Numbered from the stretch's first letter, positions 34,242 through 42,803 are shown. The stretch is 64,000 bases of DNA from Azoarcus sp. (GCA_020725025.1 DYFV01000003.1:62001-126000), one strand, 5' to 3'. Notes: generated by a model from the letters alone, not told the origin. Made by a program: numbers and translations.

Positions 34242-36380
34242 ATGGCCCGCTCAGCCCGCCACGCTCCGCTCCACGCCCCCCTCACCCTCGCGGTCCTCGC
34301 CGCCCTGGGCGCCATCGCGCCGCAGGCCGCCGCCGAGACCACGCTGAACCCGGTGGTCGTCACCGGCAGCCGTGCCGAGGCGGAGAGCTTCGACCAGCCC
34401 TTCTCGGTCGATGTGGTCGACCTGAGCGAGGTGCAGGCCGGCAATCTCGGGGTGAATGCGTCCGAGGCGCTCGCGGGCGTGCCGGGGCTGGTGGTGCAGA
34501 ACCGCCAGAACTACGCCCAGGACCTCCAGATCTCGTCGCGCGGCTTCGGTGCGCGGGCGGCGTTCGGCGTGCGGGGCATCAAGCTCATCACCGACGGCAT
34601 CCCCGCCTCGATTCCGGACGGCCAGGGCCAGGCGGCGACCTTCAACCTGGACACCGCCGAGCGCATCGAGGTGCTGCGCGGCCCCTTCGCCACCACCTAC
34701 GGCACGAGCTCGGGCGGCGTGATCCAGCTCTTCTCCCGCGACGGCAAGGGGCGTCCGAGCGTGACCGGCGAAGTCATCGGCGGCGCCTGGGACACCACCA
34801 AGATCCGACTCGGCGCCGAGGGCGAGGCGAGCGGCGTGGGCTACCTGCTCGACGCGTCGCGCTTCGATACGGAGGGTTATCGGGAGCACAGCGCCGCCAC
34901 CCGCGACCAGGCCTTCGCCAAGCTCACCCTCCGCCCGGACGAGGACAGCAAGCTCTCGCTCATCGCCAGCGGCCTGGAGCAGAACGAGACGGACGACCCG
35001 CTGGGCCTCACCTGGCAGACCTACGAGGACGATCCGGACGGGGTCGAGAACGTCGCGCTGCAGTTCAACACGCGCAAGAGCATCCACCACAGGCAGGGCG
35101 GGATGAACTACGAGCGCCGCTTCGGCGCGGGCCGCCTGCAGCTCACCGCCTACGCGGGCGAGCGCAGCGTGATCCAGTACCTGGCCATTCCCACCGGGCC
35201 GCAGAACGCACCCCGGCACTCGGGCGCGGTCATCGACTTCGACCGCAGCTTCCACGGCGTGGGCGCGCGGTGGATCCACACCCTCGCCGCCGGTCCGGGC
35301 GAGCTCACGCTCACCGGTGGAGTCGATTACGACCGCTCCGAGGACGACCGCCAGGGCTACCAGAACTTCGTGGGCTCGACCCTGGGCGTGAAAGGCGCGC
35401 TCAAGCGCGACGAGATCGACACCATCACCAGCGTCGACCCCTACGTCCAGGCCAACTGGAAGCTGGACAAGTGGACGCTGCAGGCGGGCCTGCGCCACAG
35501 CCGCGTCGAATTCGAGGTGGACGACAAGTTCATCGTCGCGGGCAATCCCGACGACAGCGGCAAGGTCACCTTCCGCAAGACCACGCCGGCGATCGGCGTG
35601 ACCTACCAGCTCACCGAGGCGGTGAACGTCTACGCCACCGCGGCCAGGGGTTACGAGACGCCGACGCTCACCGAGATGTCCTATTCCGGCACCGGTCCCA
35701 CGGACGGCTTCAACTTCGGCCTGAAGCCCGCCCAGAGCCGCCAGATCGAAGTCGGCACAAAGGCCTTCGTGGGCGAGAACACCCGGGTGAACGCCGCGCT
35801 CTTCCAGATCCGGACCGAGGACGAGATCGTGGTGCAGAGCAACCAGGGCGGACGCACCGTGTTCCAGAATGCCAGCAGCACCCTGCGCCGGGGCCTCGAG
35901 CTCGCCGTCGATACCGAGTTCTCGCGCCAGTGGCGTGGCCGGCTCGCCCTCACCCACATGCGCGCGATCTACGACGACGCCTTCACCTCCACGTCGACCA
36001 CCTTCTCCGGTACCACGACGACCGTGGTCGACGACGGCAACCGCATCCCCGGCATCCCGGCCACGAGCGCCTTCGGCGAGATCGCCTGGACGCCGCGCCA
36101 GGGCATCACCGCCGCGCTGGAAGCGCTCTACCGCAGCAAGGTGGAGGTGAACGACACCAACAGCAAGCGCGCCGCGCCCGCCTACACCCTGTTCAACCTG
36201 CGCCTGACCGCCCGGCAGGAGAGCGGCCCGTGGAAGTTCTCCGAGATGCTGCGGGTGGACAACCTCTTCGACCGCAAGCACGTCAGCTCGGTGATCGTCG
36301 GCTCTTCGGGCGACCGCTTCTACGAGCCGGGCCTGCCCCGCAGCTGGTACGCTGGAGCCAGTGCCACCTACCGCTTCTGA
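34242..36380 (+). CDS. pqqU: TonB-dependent receptor, PqqU/YncD-like (probable PQQ uptake)
   Basis: 712 residues. Signal peptide to about residue 32, TonB box (NPVVVTGS), plug with GVPGLVVQNRQNYAQDLQ, ISSRGFGARAAFGVRGIKL and GIPASIPDGQGQ, and a barrel ending ASATYRF. I recognise close likeness to Escherichia coli YncD, now PqqU, the receptor for pyrroloquinoline quinone: the plug stretch is nearly the same, and so are LGLKP, DDEIVV, GGRT and SVIVGSSGDRFYEPG. That comparison is from memory, not an alignment. PQQ synthesis and use genes nearby fit. Ribosome site AAAGGA before ATG 34242. The DUF302 gene overlaps its 3' end by 20 bp. Confidence 0.82.
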   Translation: MARSARHAPLHAPLTLAVLAALGAIAPQAAAETTLNPVVVTGSRAEAESFDQPFSVDVVDLSEVQAGNLGVNASEALAGVPGLVVQNRQNYAQDLQISSRGFGARAAFGVRGIKLITDGIPASIPDGQGQAATFNLDTAERIEVLRGPFATTYGTSSGGVIQLFSRDGKGRPSVTGEVIGGAWDTTKIRLGAEGEASGVGYLLDASRFDTEGYREHSAATRDQAFAKLTLRPDEDSKLSLIASGLEQNETDDPLGLTWQTYEDDPDGVENVALQFNTRKSIHHRQGGMNYERRFGAGRLQLTAYAGERSVIQYLAIPTGPQNAPRHSGAVIDFDRSFHGVGARWIHTLAAGPGELTLTGGVDYDRSEDDRQGYQNFVGSTLGVKGALKRDEIDTITSVDPYVQANWKLDKWTLQAGLRHSRVEFEVDDKFIVAGNPDDSGKVTFRKTTPAIGVTYQLTEAVNVYATAARGYETPTLTEMSYSGTGPTDGFNFGLKPAQSRQIEVGTKAFVGENTRVNAALFQIRTEDEIVVQSNQGGRTVFQNASSTLRRGLELAVDTEFSRQWRGRLALTHMRAIYDDAFTSTSTTFSGTTTTVVDDGNRIPGIPATSAFGEIAWTPRQGITAALEALYRSKVEVNDTNSKRAAPAYTLFNLRLTARQESGPWKFSEMLRVDNLFDRKHVSSVIVGSSGDRFYEPGLPRSWYAGASATYRF

Positions 36381-36903
36381 CCCGGGCGTGCCCCGGCCCG
36401 CGACGTTCCCGCTGCGCCTCGCCCGCCTCCTGCGGGCGGGGCGTTCGCTCGTCTTCGCCCTGCTGACCTCGGCGGCGTTCGCGGTCGGCGCGGCGAACCC
36501 GGACGTCGTCGTGCGCGAGCTGCACCCGGTCGTATTCGCCGACGCCCGCGACGCCCTCGAGGACGCCCTCGCCGAGGAGGGGCTCCCACCCGCCACGGTG
36601 AGCGACTTCGGCGGCATGCTCGCGCGCACCGCACCCGAGCTCGGCCATCGCGCCGATCTCTACCGCGAGGCGCTGATCTTCTCCTTCTGCAGCGCCCGCG
36701 TGGCCGCACGCATGGCGGCCGAGGACCCGCAGCGCATCGCGCTGTGTCCGCTCACCGTGGCGCTCTACACCCTGCCCGCCGATCCGCAGCGGGTCCACCT
36801 CGCCTACCGCGCCCCCGGCACCGATTCGCCCGGCGGGCGGCTCGCCGCCGAGCTCCTCTCCCGTATCGCCGAGCGCACCGCGCGCGCCTTGGGCGCCCGC
36901 TGA
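36361..36903 (+). CDS. DUF302-like protein with N-terminal signal segment
   Basis: 180 residues. A hydrophobic segment (LVFALLTSAAFAVGAAN, about residues 29-45) predicts export or membrane anchoring. The rest has the DUF302-like layout: a helix, then ALIFSFCSARVAARMAAEDPQRIALCPLTVALYTL with two cysteines. Function unknown. The start is GTG 36361 inside the last codons of the pqqU-like gene, so the two are translationally coupled and may act together in the envelope. Confidence 0.65.
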   Translation: MPPTASDPGVPRPATFPLRLARLLRAGRSLVFALLTSAAFAVGAANPDVVVRELHPVVFADARDALEDALAEEGLPPATVSDFGGMLARTAPELGHRADLYREALIFSFCSARVAARMAAEDPQRIALCPLTVALYTLPADPQRVHLAYRAPGTDSPGGRLAAELLSRIAERTARALGAR

Positions 36904-36910
36904 CCCCGTC

Positions 36911-36928
36911 CCCCGGCTCGAGCCGGGG
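36911..36928. repeat. 18-bp perfect palindrome after the DUF302 gene
   Basis: CCCCGGCTC-GAGCCGGGG begins eight bases past the stop codon. It could act as a transcription-end hairpin, though no T-run follows. Its right edge overlaps the first upstream regulatory palindrome of the sigma54 promoter. Confidence 0.6.
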
Positions 36929-36960
36929 CAAGCCCCCCAATTCTTGGGGCATTTCCCCCA
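36924..36960 (+). promoter_or_regulatory. Paired palindromes, candidate enhancer sites upstream of sigma54 promoter 1
   Basis: TGGGGCATTTCCCCCA at 36945-36960 is a near-perfect inverted repeat; a weaker copy CGGGGCAAGCCCCCCA lies at 36924-36939, 21 bp (two helix turns) away. The strong site differs at one base from TGGGGGATTTCCCCCA at 42629-42644 upstream of the second sigma54 promoter. Position about 75-110 bp upstream of the -24 box suits an enhancer-binding protein. Confidence 0.65.
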
Positions 36961-37004
36961 CTCCCGTATCACTCCCCAACGCCCTGCTCGAGTTTCTCGC
37001 GCGA

Positions 37005-37017
37005 GATCAAGGCGTTA
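37005..37017 (+). promoter_or_regulatory. IHF-like site between enhancer palindrome and sigma54 promoter 1
   Basis: GATCAAGGCGTTA matches the IHF consensus WATCAA-N4-TTR at every specified base except the first. It lies midway between the palindromes and the -24 box, where a bend would bring activator and polymerase together. Confidence 0.5.
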
Positions 37018-37032
37018 AAGAATCGTTACAAC

Positions 37033-37048
37033 TGGCCCGCAAGTTGCA
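37033..37048 (+). promoter_or_regulatory. Sigma54 (-24/-12) promoter 1 of the glycan cluster
   Basis: TGGCCC-GCAAG-TTGCA: the invariant GG (37034-37035) and GC (37046-37047) have the required spacing, and the -12 element is a full TTGCA. The first glycan-cluster ATG is 80 bp downstream. Confidence 0.72.
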
Positions 37049-37127
37049 GACGTGACCGGCGAGGCGAGCAACTCCTCCTCCACCGGAGGAAGTGCGACGC
37101 CCCCCGACTTCGCATGGAACCTGCCGC

Positions 37128-38378
37128 ATGGCCCGTACGCCCCCCGACGCCCGCCCCGTCGGCATCCTGACGAGAAGCTACCCCGCCCTCGCGCAAGCCG
37201 CCGACCTGGAAGAGATCCTGGGGCTGGAGCGGCTCGGCCGGCGGCTGCACGTCTTCGCGCTCGAGCCGCCCGCCGACCCCGTCACCGACGCGGCCGGGTC
37301 GGGCGTGCGGGGGCCGGTCAGCCATGTGCCGGACATCGAGATCGCCTCGCTCGGGACCTTCCTCGCGGCGCATGCGGCGCTCCTCGCGACCGCACCGCGG
37401 GCTTACCTGTCCACCCTGCACAGCGCGCTCGCGCGCCGCGGCGGCTTCGCCGACTTCCTGCGCGCGGGCTGGCTCGCGCGCCGGCTCAAGCGTGAGCGGA
37501 TCGCCCACCTGCACGCACACTCCATCTCGTATCCCGCCGACGTGGCCGAGCTCGTGGGCCGGCTGGGCGTGCCCTTCTCGATCTCCGCCGGCACCCGGGA
37601 CATCTGGCTGTCGCAACCGGACGACCTGCGCCGCAAGCTGGACGGAGCGCGCTTCACGGTGACCCGCAGCGAGTACGACCGGCACATGCTGGCCGGCCTC
37701 GCGCCGCGCGCCACGATCCATCGCATGTACCGCGGCGTCGACCCGGAGCGATTCCATCCGCGCCTGCGCGAGCGCGCGCTCGGCGCGCCGCTGGTCCTCG
37801 CGGTCGGACGCCTGTGCGAGAAGAAGGGCTTCGACACGCTCATCGAGGCATGCCGCATCCTGGTCCGCCGCAACGTCCGCTTCCGCTGCGACATCGTGGG
37901 CTGGGGGGAGGAGCATGCGGCCCTCGAGCAGCGCATCGACGCCGCCGGCCTCTTCGGCGTGGTCGTGCTCACCGGAAAGCTGCCCCATCCGGCGGTGATC
38001 GAGCGCTACGCCTGCGCCAGCGTGTTCGTGGCGCCCTCGCGCATCGGACGCGACGGCGATCGCGACGACATCCCCGACGCGCTCATGGAAGCGATGGCGA
38101 TGGAAATCCCTGTGGTCGCGACGCGCGTATCGGGCATCCCGGAGCTCGTCCGCCACGACGAAACAGGATTTCTGGTCGAGCCCGACGCCCCGCAGGCCCT
38201 CGCCGAGGCCATCCGCCGGGTGCTCGCCGACAAAGGGCTGCGCCTGCGCCTGGGACAGGCAGGCCGCAAGGCTGTGACGGCGGGCTTCGACGCCCGCCGC
38301 AACCTGCAGTCGCTCGACCAGCTCCTGGAGAAGCGGGAGGTGCGCGACGTCTGCTCCGCCGTGCCCGCCCGAGCCTGA
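37128..38378 (+). CDS. GT4 glycosyltransferase (first gene of the glycan cluster)
   Basis: 416-residue GT-B retaining glycosyltransferase. The N-terminal half (PVGILTRSYPALAQAADLEEILGLERLG) is like a sister gene at 49614; the C-terminal donor half has LVLAVGRLCEKKGFDTLIEA and the acidic EX7E-type region GDRDDIPDALMEAMAMEIP followed by VSGIPELVRHDETGFLV. It adds a sugar from a nucleotide donor in the cytoplasm. ATG 37128 is preferred; GTG 37092 lies too close to its GGAGGA. First gene behind the sigma54-type promoter at 37033. Confidence 0.85.
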   Translation: MARTPPDARPVGILTRSYPALAQAADLEEILGLERLGRRLHVFALEPPADPVTDAAGSGVRGPVSHVPDIEIASLGTFLAAHAALLATAPRAYLSTLHSALARRGGFADFLRAGWLARRLKRERIAHLHAHSISYPADVAELVGRLGVPFSISAGTRDIWLSQPDDLRRKLDGARFTVTRSEYDRHMLAGLAPRATIHRMYRGVDPERFHPRLRERALGAPLVLAVGRLCEKKGFDTLIEACRILVRRNVRFRCDIVGWGEEHAALEQRIDAAGLFGVVVLTGKLPHPAVIERYACASVFVAPSRIGRDGDRDDIPDALMEAMAMEIPVVATRVSGIPELVRHDETGFLVEPDAPQALAEAIRRVLADKGLRLRLGQAGRKAVTAGFDARRNLQSLDQLLEKREVRDVCSAVPARA

Positions 38379-38414
38379 AGCTTGCCCACTTTCCACGCGC
38401 CGAGGATCGCCGAC

Positions 38415-39776
38415 ATGGACCTAGCCCCGCTGCTCACCGACGGCATGACGAGCGCCGCCCTGCTCCAGCGCACCCTTCCCGGCTTGCGGGAGGGCTGCTG
38501 GGACATCGAAAGCTGTCTCGTCACCCGCACCCGCCGCCGCATCCCGCGCCGCCCCGAGCATTCCGGCGCATCCTGGCTGGGCGTGTGCTACCGGCTCCGT
38601 GCCCGCGAGACGCGCAGCGGGCGTTCCGACGAGCAGTGGCTCTACGCCAAGGCGTACCGGCGCGGCATGAGCGAAGGCCCCTATCTCGACGCGATGGCCG
38701 AACACTGCGCGATGCCGCGCTTCGGCGTCCCGGTCGCCCACGTCCCGGAACTCGACCTCGTGGTGTGGTCGCTCCCCAACGACCCCGCGATGGCCCAGTT
38801 GCCCGCCTTCCTCGACGCCGCCGCGGTGCGCCCCCACCTGCCGCTCGCCCGCCTCTACGGCCCGGTGGCCGAGGAAGTGCAGCTCGCCATGCCCCGGGTC
38901 GCGGGTCACGAGCCTGAAGAGCACTGCACCGCGCGCTTCGCCCTCCACCACCGCGGCCGCGTCGATGCGATCTACGGCAAGACCTTTGCCGGCGAGCGCT
39001 GGCGCGATGCGCGCGACAGTCTCGCGGCGCTGTGGCGGCGCGCCTGCGGCGATCCGACAGCGTTCCTGGTCGGACGACCGCTGGGGAGCAGCCCCGCGCT
39101 GCAGGCGGTCTGGCAGGAGGAGGTCACCGGCCGCCCCCTCGCCACGATGCTCGCCGGCCCCGATTCGGAGACCGTTCTTCGGGCGCTCGCCGACGCACTC
39201 GCGCACCTGCATTCGGACGGACCGTTCGCCGGGCGCGCCGAGTCGATCGGCGAGCCCCTCGAGCGCGCGAGAAAGTGGCACAAGGACCTCGTCCTGGCGG
39301 ACGCGCGCCTCGGGCCGGCCCTAGAGCTCGTGCTCTTCGCCCTCGAAGGCGGTGCGGCCGCGCCCGGCCGCCTGGTCACCGTCCACGGCGACCTCCACGA
39401 GGGGCAGATGCTGTGGCGCGACGGCCGTATCGCGCTCTTCGCCTACGACGATCTCGCCGTGGGCTCCCCGGCGCGCGATCTCGCCGACCTGGTGAGCCAC
39501 CTGCTGTGCCGCGACGACCGCGCTGCCGACTGGCGCGCCGTGGCCGCCCGCCTGGTCGACCTGTATCGCAGCCGGTGTGCGGGCGAGCCCTCGGACGACG
39601 AGCTCGACTGGCACCTCAGGCTGATGCTGCTGCGCCGCGCCCACCACGCCTTCGTGCGGCAAGAGGCCGGCTGGCACACCCACGCGACGCGCGCGCTCGC
39701 CCTCGCCCGGCGCGGCCTGGCCGCGCTTCACCCGCCCCGTGGTCACGCCGCGGCCGAGGTCGCGCACCATGCTTGA
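38415..39776 (+). CDS. APH-fold phosphotransferase 1
   Basis: 453 residues with an aminoglycoside/choline/sugar-kinase fold in the C-terminal two thirds. The catalytic loop is VHGDLHEGQML, with the base Asp present but Gln where most APH enzymes have the Mg-binding Asn; the second metal region is FAYDDLAVGSPARDLADL. The first about 200 residues are unlike the other kinases here. GAGGA precedes ATG 38415 (a TTG at 38382 is also in frame). Overlaps the next glycosyltransferase gene by 8 bp. The probable role is phosphorylating a sugar or glycan precursor; the substrate is unknown. Confidence 0.75.
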   Translation: MDLAPLLTDGMTSAALLQRTLPGLREGCWDIESCLVTRTRRRIPRRPEHSGASWLGVCYRLRARETRSGRSDEQWLYAKAYRRGMSEGPYLDAMAEHCAMPRFGVPVAHVPELDLVVWSLPNDPAMAQLPAFLDAAAVRPHLPLARLYGPVAEEVQLAMPRVAGHEPEEHCTARFALHHRGRVDAIYGKTFAGERWRDARDSLAALWRRACGDPTAFLVGRPLGSSPALQAVWQEEVTGRPLATMLAGPDSETVLRALADALAHLHSDGPFAGRAESIGEPLERARKWHKDLVLADARLGPALELVLFALEGGAAAPGRLVTVHGDLHEGQMLWRDGRIALFAYDDLAVGSPARDLADLVSHLLCRDDRAADWRAVAARLVDLYRSRCAGEPSDDELDWHLRLMLLRRAHHAFVRQEAGWHTHATRALALARRGLAALHPPRGHAAAEVAHHA

Positions 39777-40992
39777 TCCGAGGGCCACCGGCCGGGCGCC
39801 CGAGCGCATCCGCCCGGTGCTGCTGTTCTATTGCCAGCACGCATCGGGCATCGGCCAGCTGACCCGCGCCTTCGCCCTCGCCCACGCGCTCGCCGCCCCC
39901 TTTCGGGTGATCATGCTCAGCGGCGCGCCGGTGCCCCGGGGCGTGCCCGTCCCGGACTCGATCGAGGTGATCGACCTCCCCCCGCTCGCCGGCGACGCCG
40001 AACCCGATCCGGCGAGCGGCGCCCCGTCCTGGGACCTGACCGCCGCCCAGCTTCAGCGGCACGGCCTGGTGAGCCACGCCCTGCGACGGCTGCATCCCGC
40101 CATGGTGCTCGTGGAGCTGTTCCCGTTCGGGCACAGGCCGCTCACCGGCGAGATCCTTTCGCTCATCCGCGCCGCCCGGGGGCAGCAGCACCCGGCGCGC
40201 ATCGTCTGCAGCCTGCCCGACATCCTTCCCGATACCCGGCCGCAGCAGCAGCACCACGACGATCGGGCGCGCTGGCTCGCGCACCGGTATTTCGACGCCG
40301 TGCTGGTACATGCCGATCCCGGCTACGTCCGGCTCGAGGAAAGCTTCCGGCCTTCGAAACCGCTGGCGGTTCCGGTGCATCACACCGGCTACGTGCTGCC
40401 CGTCCGCCCGGCGGCGCCCCAGGTGCCGCGCGAGCCGCGGATCCTCGTCTCGGCCGGAGGCGGGAGTACCGGCTTCCCCCTCTTCGTCTCGGCGCTGGAG
40501 GCGTACGCGCGGCTCGCCCCGGCCACCGGCCTGGGGCTGCGCATCGTCGCCGGCCCCTTCCTGCCCGAGCCCGACTGGGCGGCGCTGCAGCGCCTCGCGC
40601 ACGGGCGCTCGGGCGTCGAGCTGGTGCGCCAGGTGCCGGACATGGTCGACGAGATGTGCCGCGCGCGACTCTCCATAAGCCAGTTCGGCTACGGTACCGC
40701 GCTCGACATCGTAGTGGCGCGCGTGCCGGCGCTGGTGGTACCGCATGCCGCGCCGGGCCGCAACGAGCAGGTCCGTCGCGCCGAGACCTTCGCCCGCCTC
40801 GGCGCGGTGCGCCATCTGCCGGCCGAGTCCCTCGACTCGGCGCGACTGTCGACGGCGATCGAGGAAACCCTGCAGTTCTCCCCCCGCCCGGCCGCGCCGG
40901 CGCTGGACGGTGCCGGAAAGGCGGCCACGCTGCTCATGCAGATCGCAGGCTTCGGCAGGCGCCGCTCCCGCGAGAGCCGGCACCATGCCTGA
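39769..40992 (+). CDS. MurG-like glycosyltransferase (COG4671 type) 1
   Basis: 407 residues, GT-B fold. The opening PVLLFYCQHASGIGQLTRAFALAHAL has the GxGxxxR glycine loop of MurG/COG4671 proteins. The donor half has ILVSAGGGSTGFPLF, and SISQFGYGTALDIVVARVPALVVPHAAPGRNEQVRRAE replaces the commoner GGYNT motif of its two sister genes. Starts inside the last codons of the kinase gene. It probably transfers a sugar in the same pathway as the neighbouring GT4 enzyme. Confidence 0.8.
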   Translation: MLDPRATGRAPERIRPVLLFYCQHASGIGQLTRAFALAHALAAPFRVIMLSGAPVPRGVPVPDSIEVIDLPPLAGDAEPDPASGAPSWDLTAAQLQRHGLVSHALRRLHPAMVLVELFPFGHRPLTGEILSLIRAARGQQHPARIVCSLPDILPDTRPQQQHHDDRARWLAHRYFDAVLVHADPGYVRLEESFRPSKPLAVPVHHTGYVLPVRPAAPQVPREPRILVSAGGGSTGFPLFVSALEAYARLAPATGLGLRIVAGPFLPEPDWAALQRLAHGRSGVELVRQVPDMVDEMCRARLSISQFGYGTALDIVVARVPALVVPHAAPGRNEQVRRAETFARLGAVRHLPAESLDSARLSTAIEETLQFSPRPAAPALDGAGKAATLLMQIAGFGRRRSRESRHHA

Positions 40993-41060
40993 ACCGATCC
41001 TCTCGACTTCGAGCGCGCCCGATGCCCACCAGACAACCCGACCCGCCACGAGGCCACCGA

Positions 41061-42587
41061 ATGATTCGACGCCCCCTCGCCCTGCGCCACGCTCGCCTTC
41101 TGGCAGCCCTGACGCTCGCCTGGACCGCCGCAGCGCAAGCCGCGCCCGACGCGCAGGCGGCGCCCGAGCCGCCGGCCATGCAGAGGGCGCCGGTCGCCAC
41201 CGAAGTCCTGCCGGTGCGACGCGCCGCCGGAACCGGACTCGCACGCCGGCCGGACGACCGGCGTCCGGACGAAGGGATCGTGGTGGAGCTCTTCGGGCAG
41301 CCGGTGCGCCTGTCGGGCGAATACGAGGTCGCCCACGACATCCGCCGGAACCTGGACCTGAACAAGGACCGCGACCGCGACACCGCCGAGCTGGAGCAGG
41401 AGCTCAAGCTCGAGGCGTCCTTCTCGCCGCGGACCGGCACCACGGTCTTCCTCGCGCTCAAGGCCGAGAGCGAGATCGAGACCTGGCGTCAGTCCGGACC
41501 CGAGGAGAGCACGGGGGAGCTCAAGCGCGACGAAGCCTGGGTCTTCTTCGCCCACCCCGCGGGGCTGCCCCTGGACCTGCAGGTCGGACGCATCGCCCTC
41601 ATCGAGTCGCGCAGCTGGTGGTGGGACGAGGACCTGGACGCGATCCGGCTCTTCTTCGGCAACAGGGTCTGGCTCGTGGAGACCGGACTCGCGCGGGAGA
41701 TGCTGCCGGTGTCCACCGAGGACCGCGGCATCGACCCGGAGGACGAGGACCTGGTGCGCTGGTTCGGCCGTGCCGCCTGGACCTGGCGCAAGGACCACAA
41801 CCTCGAGGCGTACTGGCTGCTCGCGCGCGACGGCACGAATCGGCCCGCGGTCGGAAGACTGGTGCGCGAACGGCGCGCCGACCCGATCGACGGGCAGCTC
41901 GACTGGGTGGGGGTGCGCGCCACCGGGGAAGAAGAGACCGCCGGCGGCCATCGCTTCGGCTACTGGCTGGACGCCGCCCGCCTCACCGGGCGCGAATGGC
42001 GCACCGACTTCGACGACTTCGACGACAAGCGCGTCGTCGTCACCGGCAACCGGCGCCAGAAGATCGACGCCACCGCCTGGGACGCGGGCGTGCTCTGGTC
42101 GCTGCCCGGGGACGCACGCCCCACCGTGTGGCTGGGCTATGCGAACGGCTCGGGCGACGGTAACGACACCGACGGCACGGACCACACCTTTCGCCAGACC
42201 GGGCTGCAGGAGAACGAGGCCCGCTTCGGCGGCGTGAAGCGCTTCCACTACTACGGCGAGCTCTTCCGCCCCGAGCTGTCGAACCTCAGCGTCGCCTCCA
42301 TCGGCTTCGGCCTGCGCTTTCTGAAGAAAAGCTCGGTCGATCTCGTGCTGCACGACTACCGCCAGCGCCACGCAAGCAGGCGGCTGCCGGTGAGCCGCCT
42401 GAGCGCGAGCGCGACCGGCGACGACCGCCACCTCGGCCAGGAAGTCGATCTCTTCGTCGCCATCCGCGAGTCCAAGCGCCTCGATTTCACCGCGACGCTG
42501 GCCGCCTTCCGGGCCGGTCCCGCGTTCGGACCGCGCGAAGGCGAGAAGGCGTACTACTTCGAGCTGAAGATGAGCTGGGACTTCTGA
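41061..42587 (+). CDS. AlgE-like outer-membrane polysaccharide export porin
   Basis: 508 residues. Signal peptide (LLAALTLAWTAAAQA, cleaved near residue 28). The mature part matches the alginate-export family: VRLSGEYEVAHDIRRNLDLNKDRDRDTAELEQELKLEASF, AWVFFAHPAGLPLDLQVGRI, and a long run of alternating strands ending KMSWDF. AlgE is an 18-stranded monomeric barrel that lets anionic alginate cross the outer membrane. No other alginate genes (alg8, alg44, algG) are present, so this paralogue probably exports a different glycan. GAGG precedes ATG 41061. Last gene of the first transcription unit. Confidence 0.85.
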   Translation: MIRRPLALRHARLLAALTLAWTAAAQAAPDAQAAPEPPAMQRAPVATEVLPVRRAAGTGLARRPDDRRPDEGIVVELFGQPVRLSGEYEVAHDIRRNLDLNKDRDRDTAELEQELKLEASFSPRTGTTVFLALKAESEIETWRQSGPEESTGELKRDEAWVFFAHPAGLPLDLQVGRIALIESRSWWWDEDLDAIRLFFGNRVWLVETGLAREMLPVSTEDRGIDPEDEDLVRWFGRAAWTWRKDHNLEAYWLLARDGTNRPAVGRLVRERRADPIDGQLDWVGVRATGEEETAGGHRFGYWLDAARLTGREWRTDFDDFDDKRVVVTGNRRQKIDATAWDAGVLWSLPGDARPTVWLGYANGSGDGNDTDGTDHTFRQTGLQENEARFGGVKRFHYYGELFRPELSNLSVASIGFGLRFLKKSSVDLVLHDYRQRHASRRLPVSRLSASATGDDRHLGQEVDLFVAIRESKRLDFTATLAAFRAGPAFGPREGEKAYYFELKMSWDF

Positions 42588-42628
42588 CGTTCGCGCGGGC
42601 GCGCGGGCGCCTCGGTCAGGATGGCTGC

Positions 42629-42666
42629 TGGGGGATTTCCCCCACCCATCTGGGGCAAATGACCGC
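42629..42666 (+). promoter_or_regulatory. Palindrome plus half-site, candidate enhancer upstream of sigma54 promoter 2
   Basis: TGGGGGATTTCCCCCA (42629-42644) is a perfect inverted repeat. TGGGGCA at 42651-42657 repeats the left half-site 22 bp further on. The strong site differs from the one at 36945 by one base. It lies about 145-160 bp upstream of the -24 box. Confidence 0.65.
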
Positions 42667-42735
42667 GAATCACGGTTCGGCGAATGGGCTCGAGGCGTGA
42701 AGCCAGTGTTTCAGAAAAATGAAGAACTCGTGACA

Positions 42736-42748
42736 CGTCAATGCCTTG
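42736..42748 (+). promoter_or_regulatory. Weak IHF-like site before sigma54 promoter 2
   Basis: CGTCAATGCCTTG matches WATCAA-N4-TTR at seven of nine specified bases, between palindrome and promoter. Weaker than the site at 37005 and reported mainly for its matching position. Confidence 0.3.
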
Positions 42749-42787
42749 CAAACGCCTCACCGGTTCGCTCCGTCCTTTCCCGCAGTC

Positions 42788-42803
42788 TGGCACAGAGGGT
42801 GCT
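42788..42803 (+). promoter_or_regulatory. Sigma54 (-24/-12) promoter 2 of the glycan cluster
   Basis: TGGCAC-AGAGG-GTGCT: consensus -24 element, correctly spaced GC at 42801-42802, with G instead of T as the first base of the -12 element. The ATG of the next gene is about 95 bp downstream. Confidence 0.65.

Noticed and set aside
36911..36960. Reading the palindromes after the DUF302 gene only as transcription terminators
   Set aside because: The 36945 palindrome recurs almost exactly at 42629 in the same position relative to a sigma54-type promoter, which termination would not explain; the 36911 palindrome may still be a terminator.
38415..39776. Aminoglycoside resistance kinase
   Set aside because: The APH fold is shared by many sugar and choline kinases; the Gln-type catalytic loop and glycan-cluster context argue against antibiotic modification.
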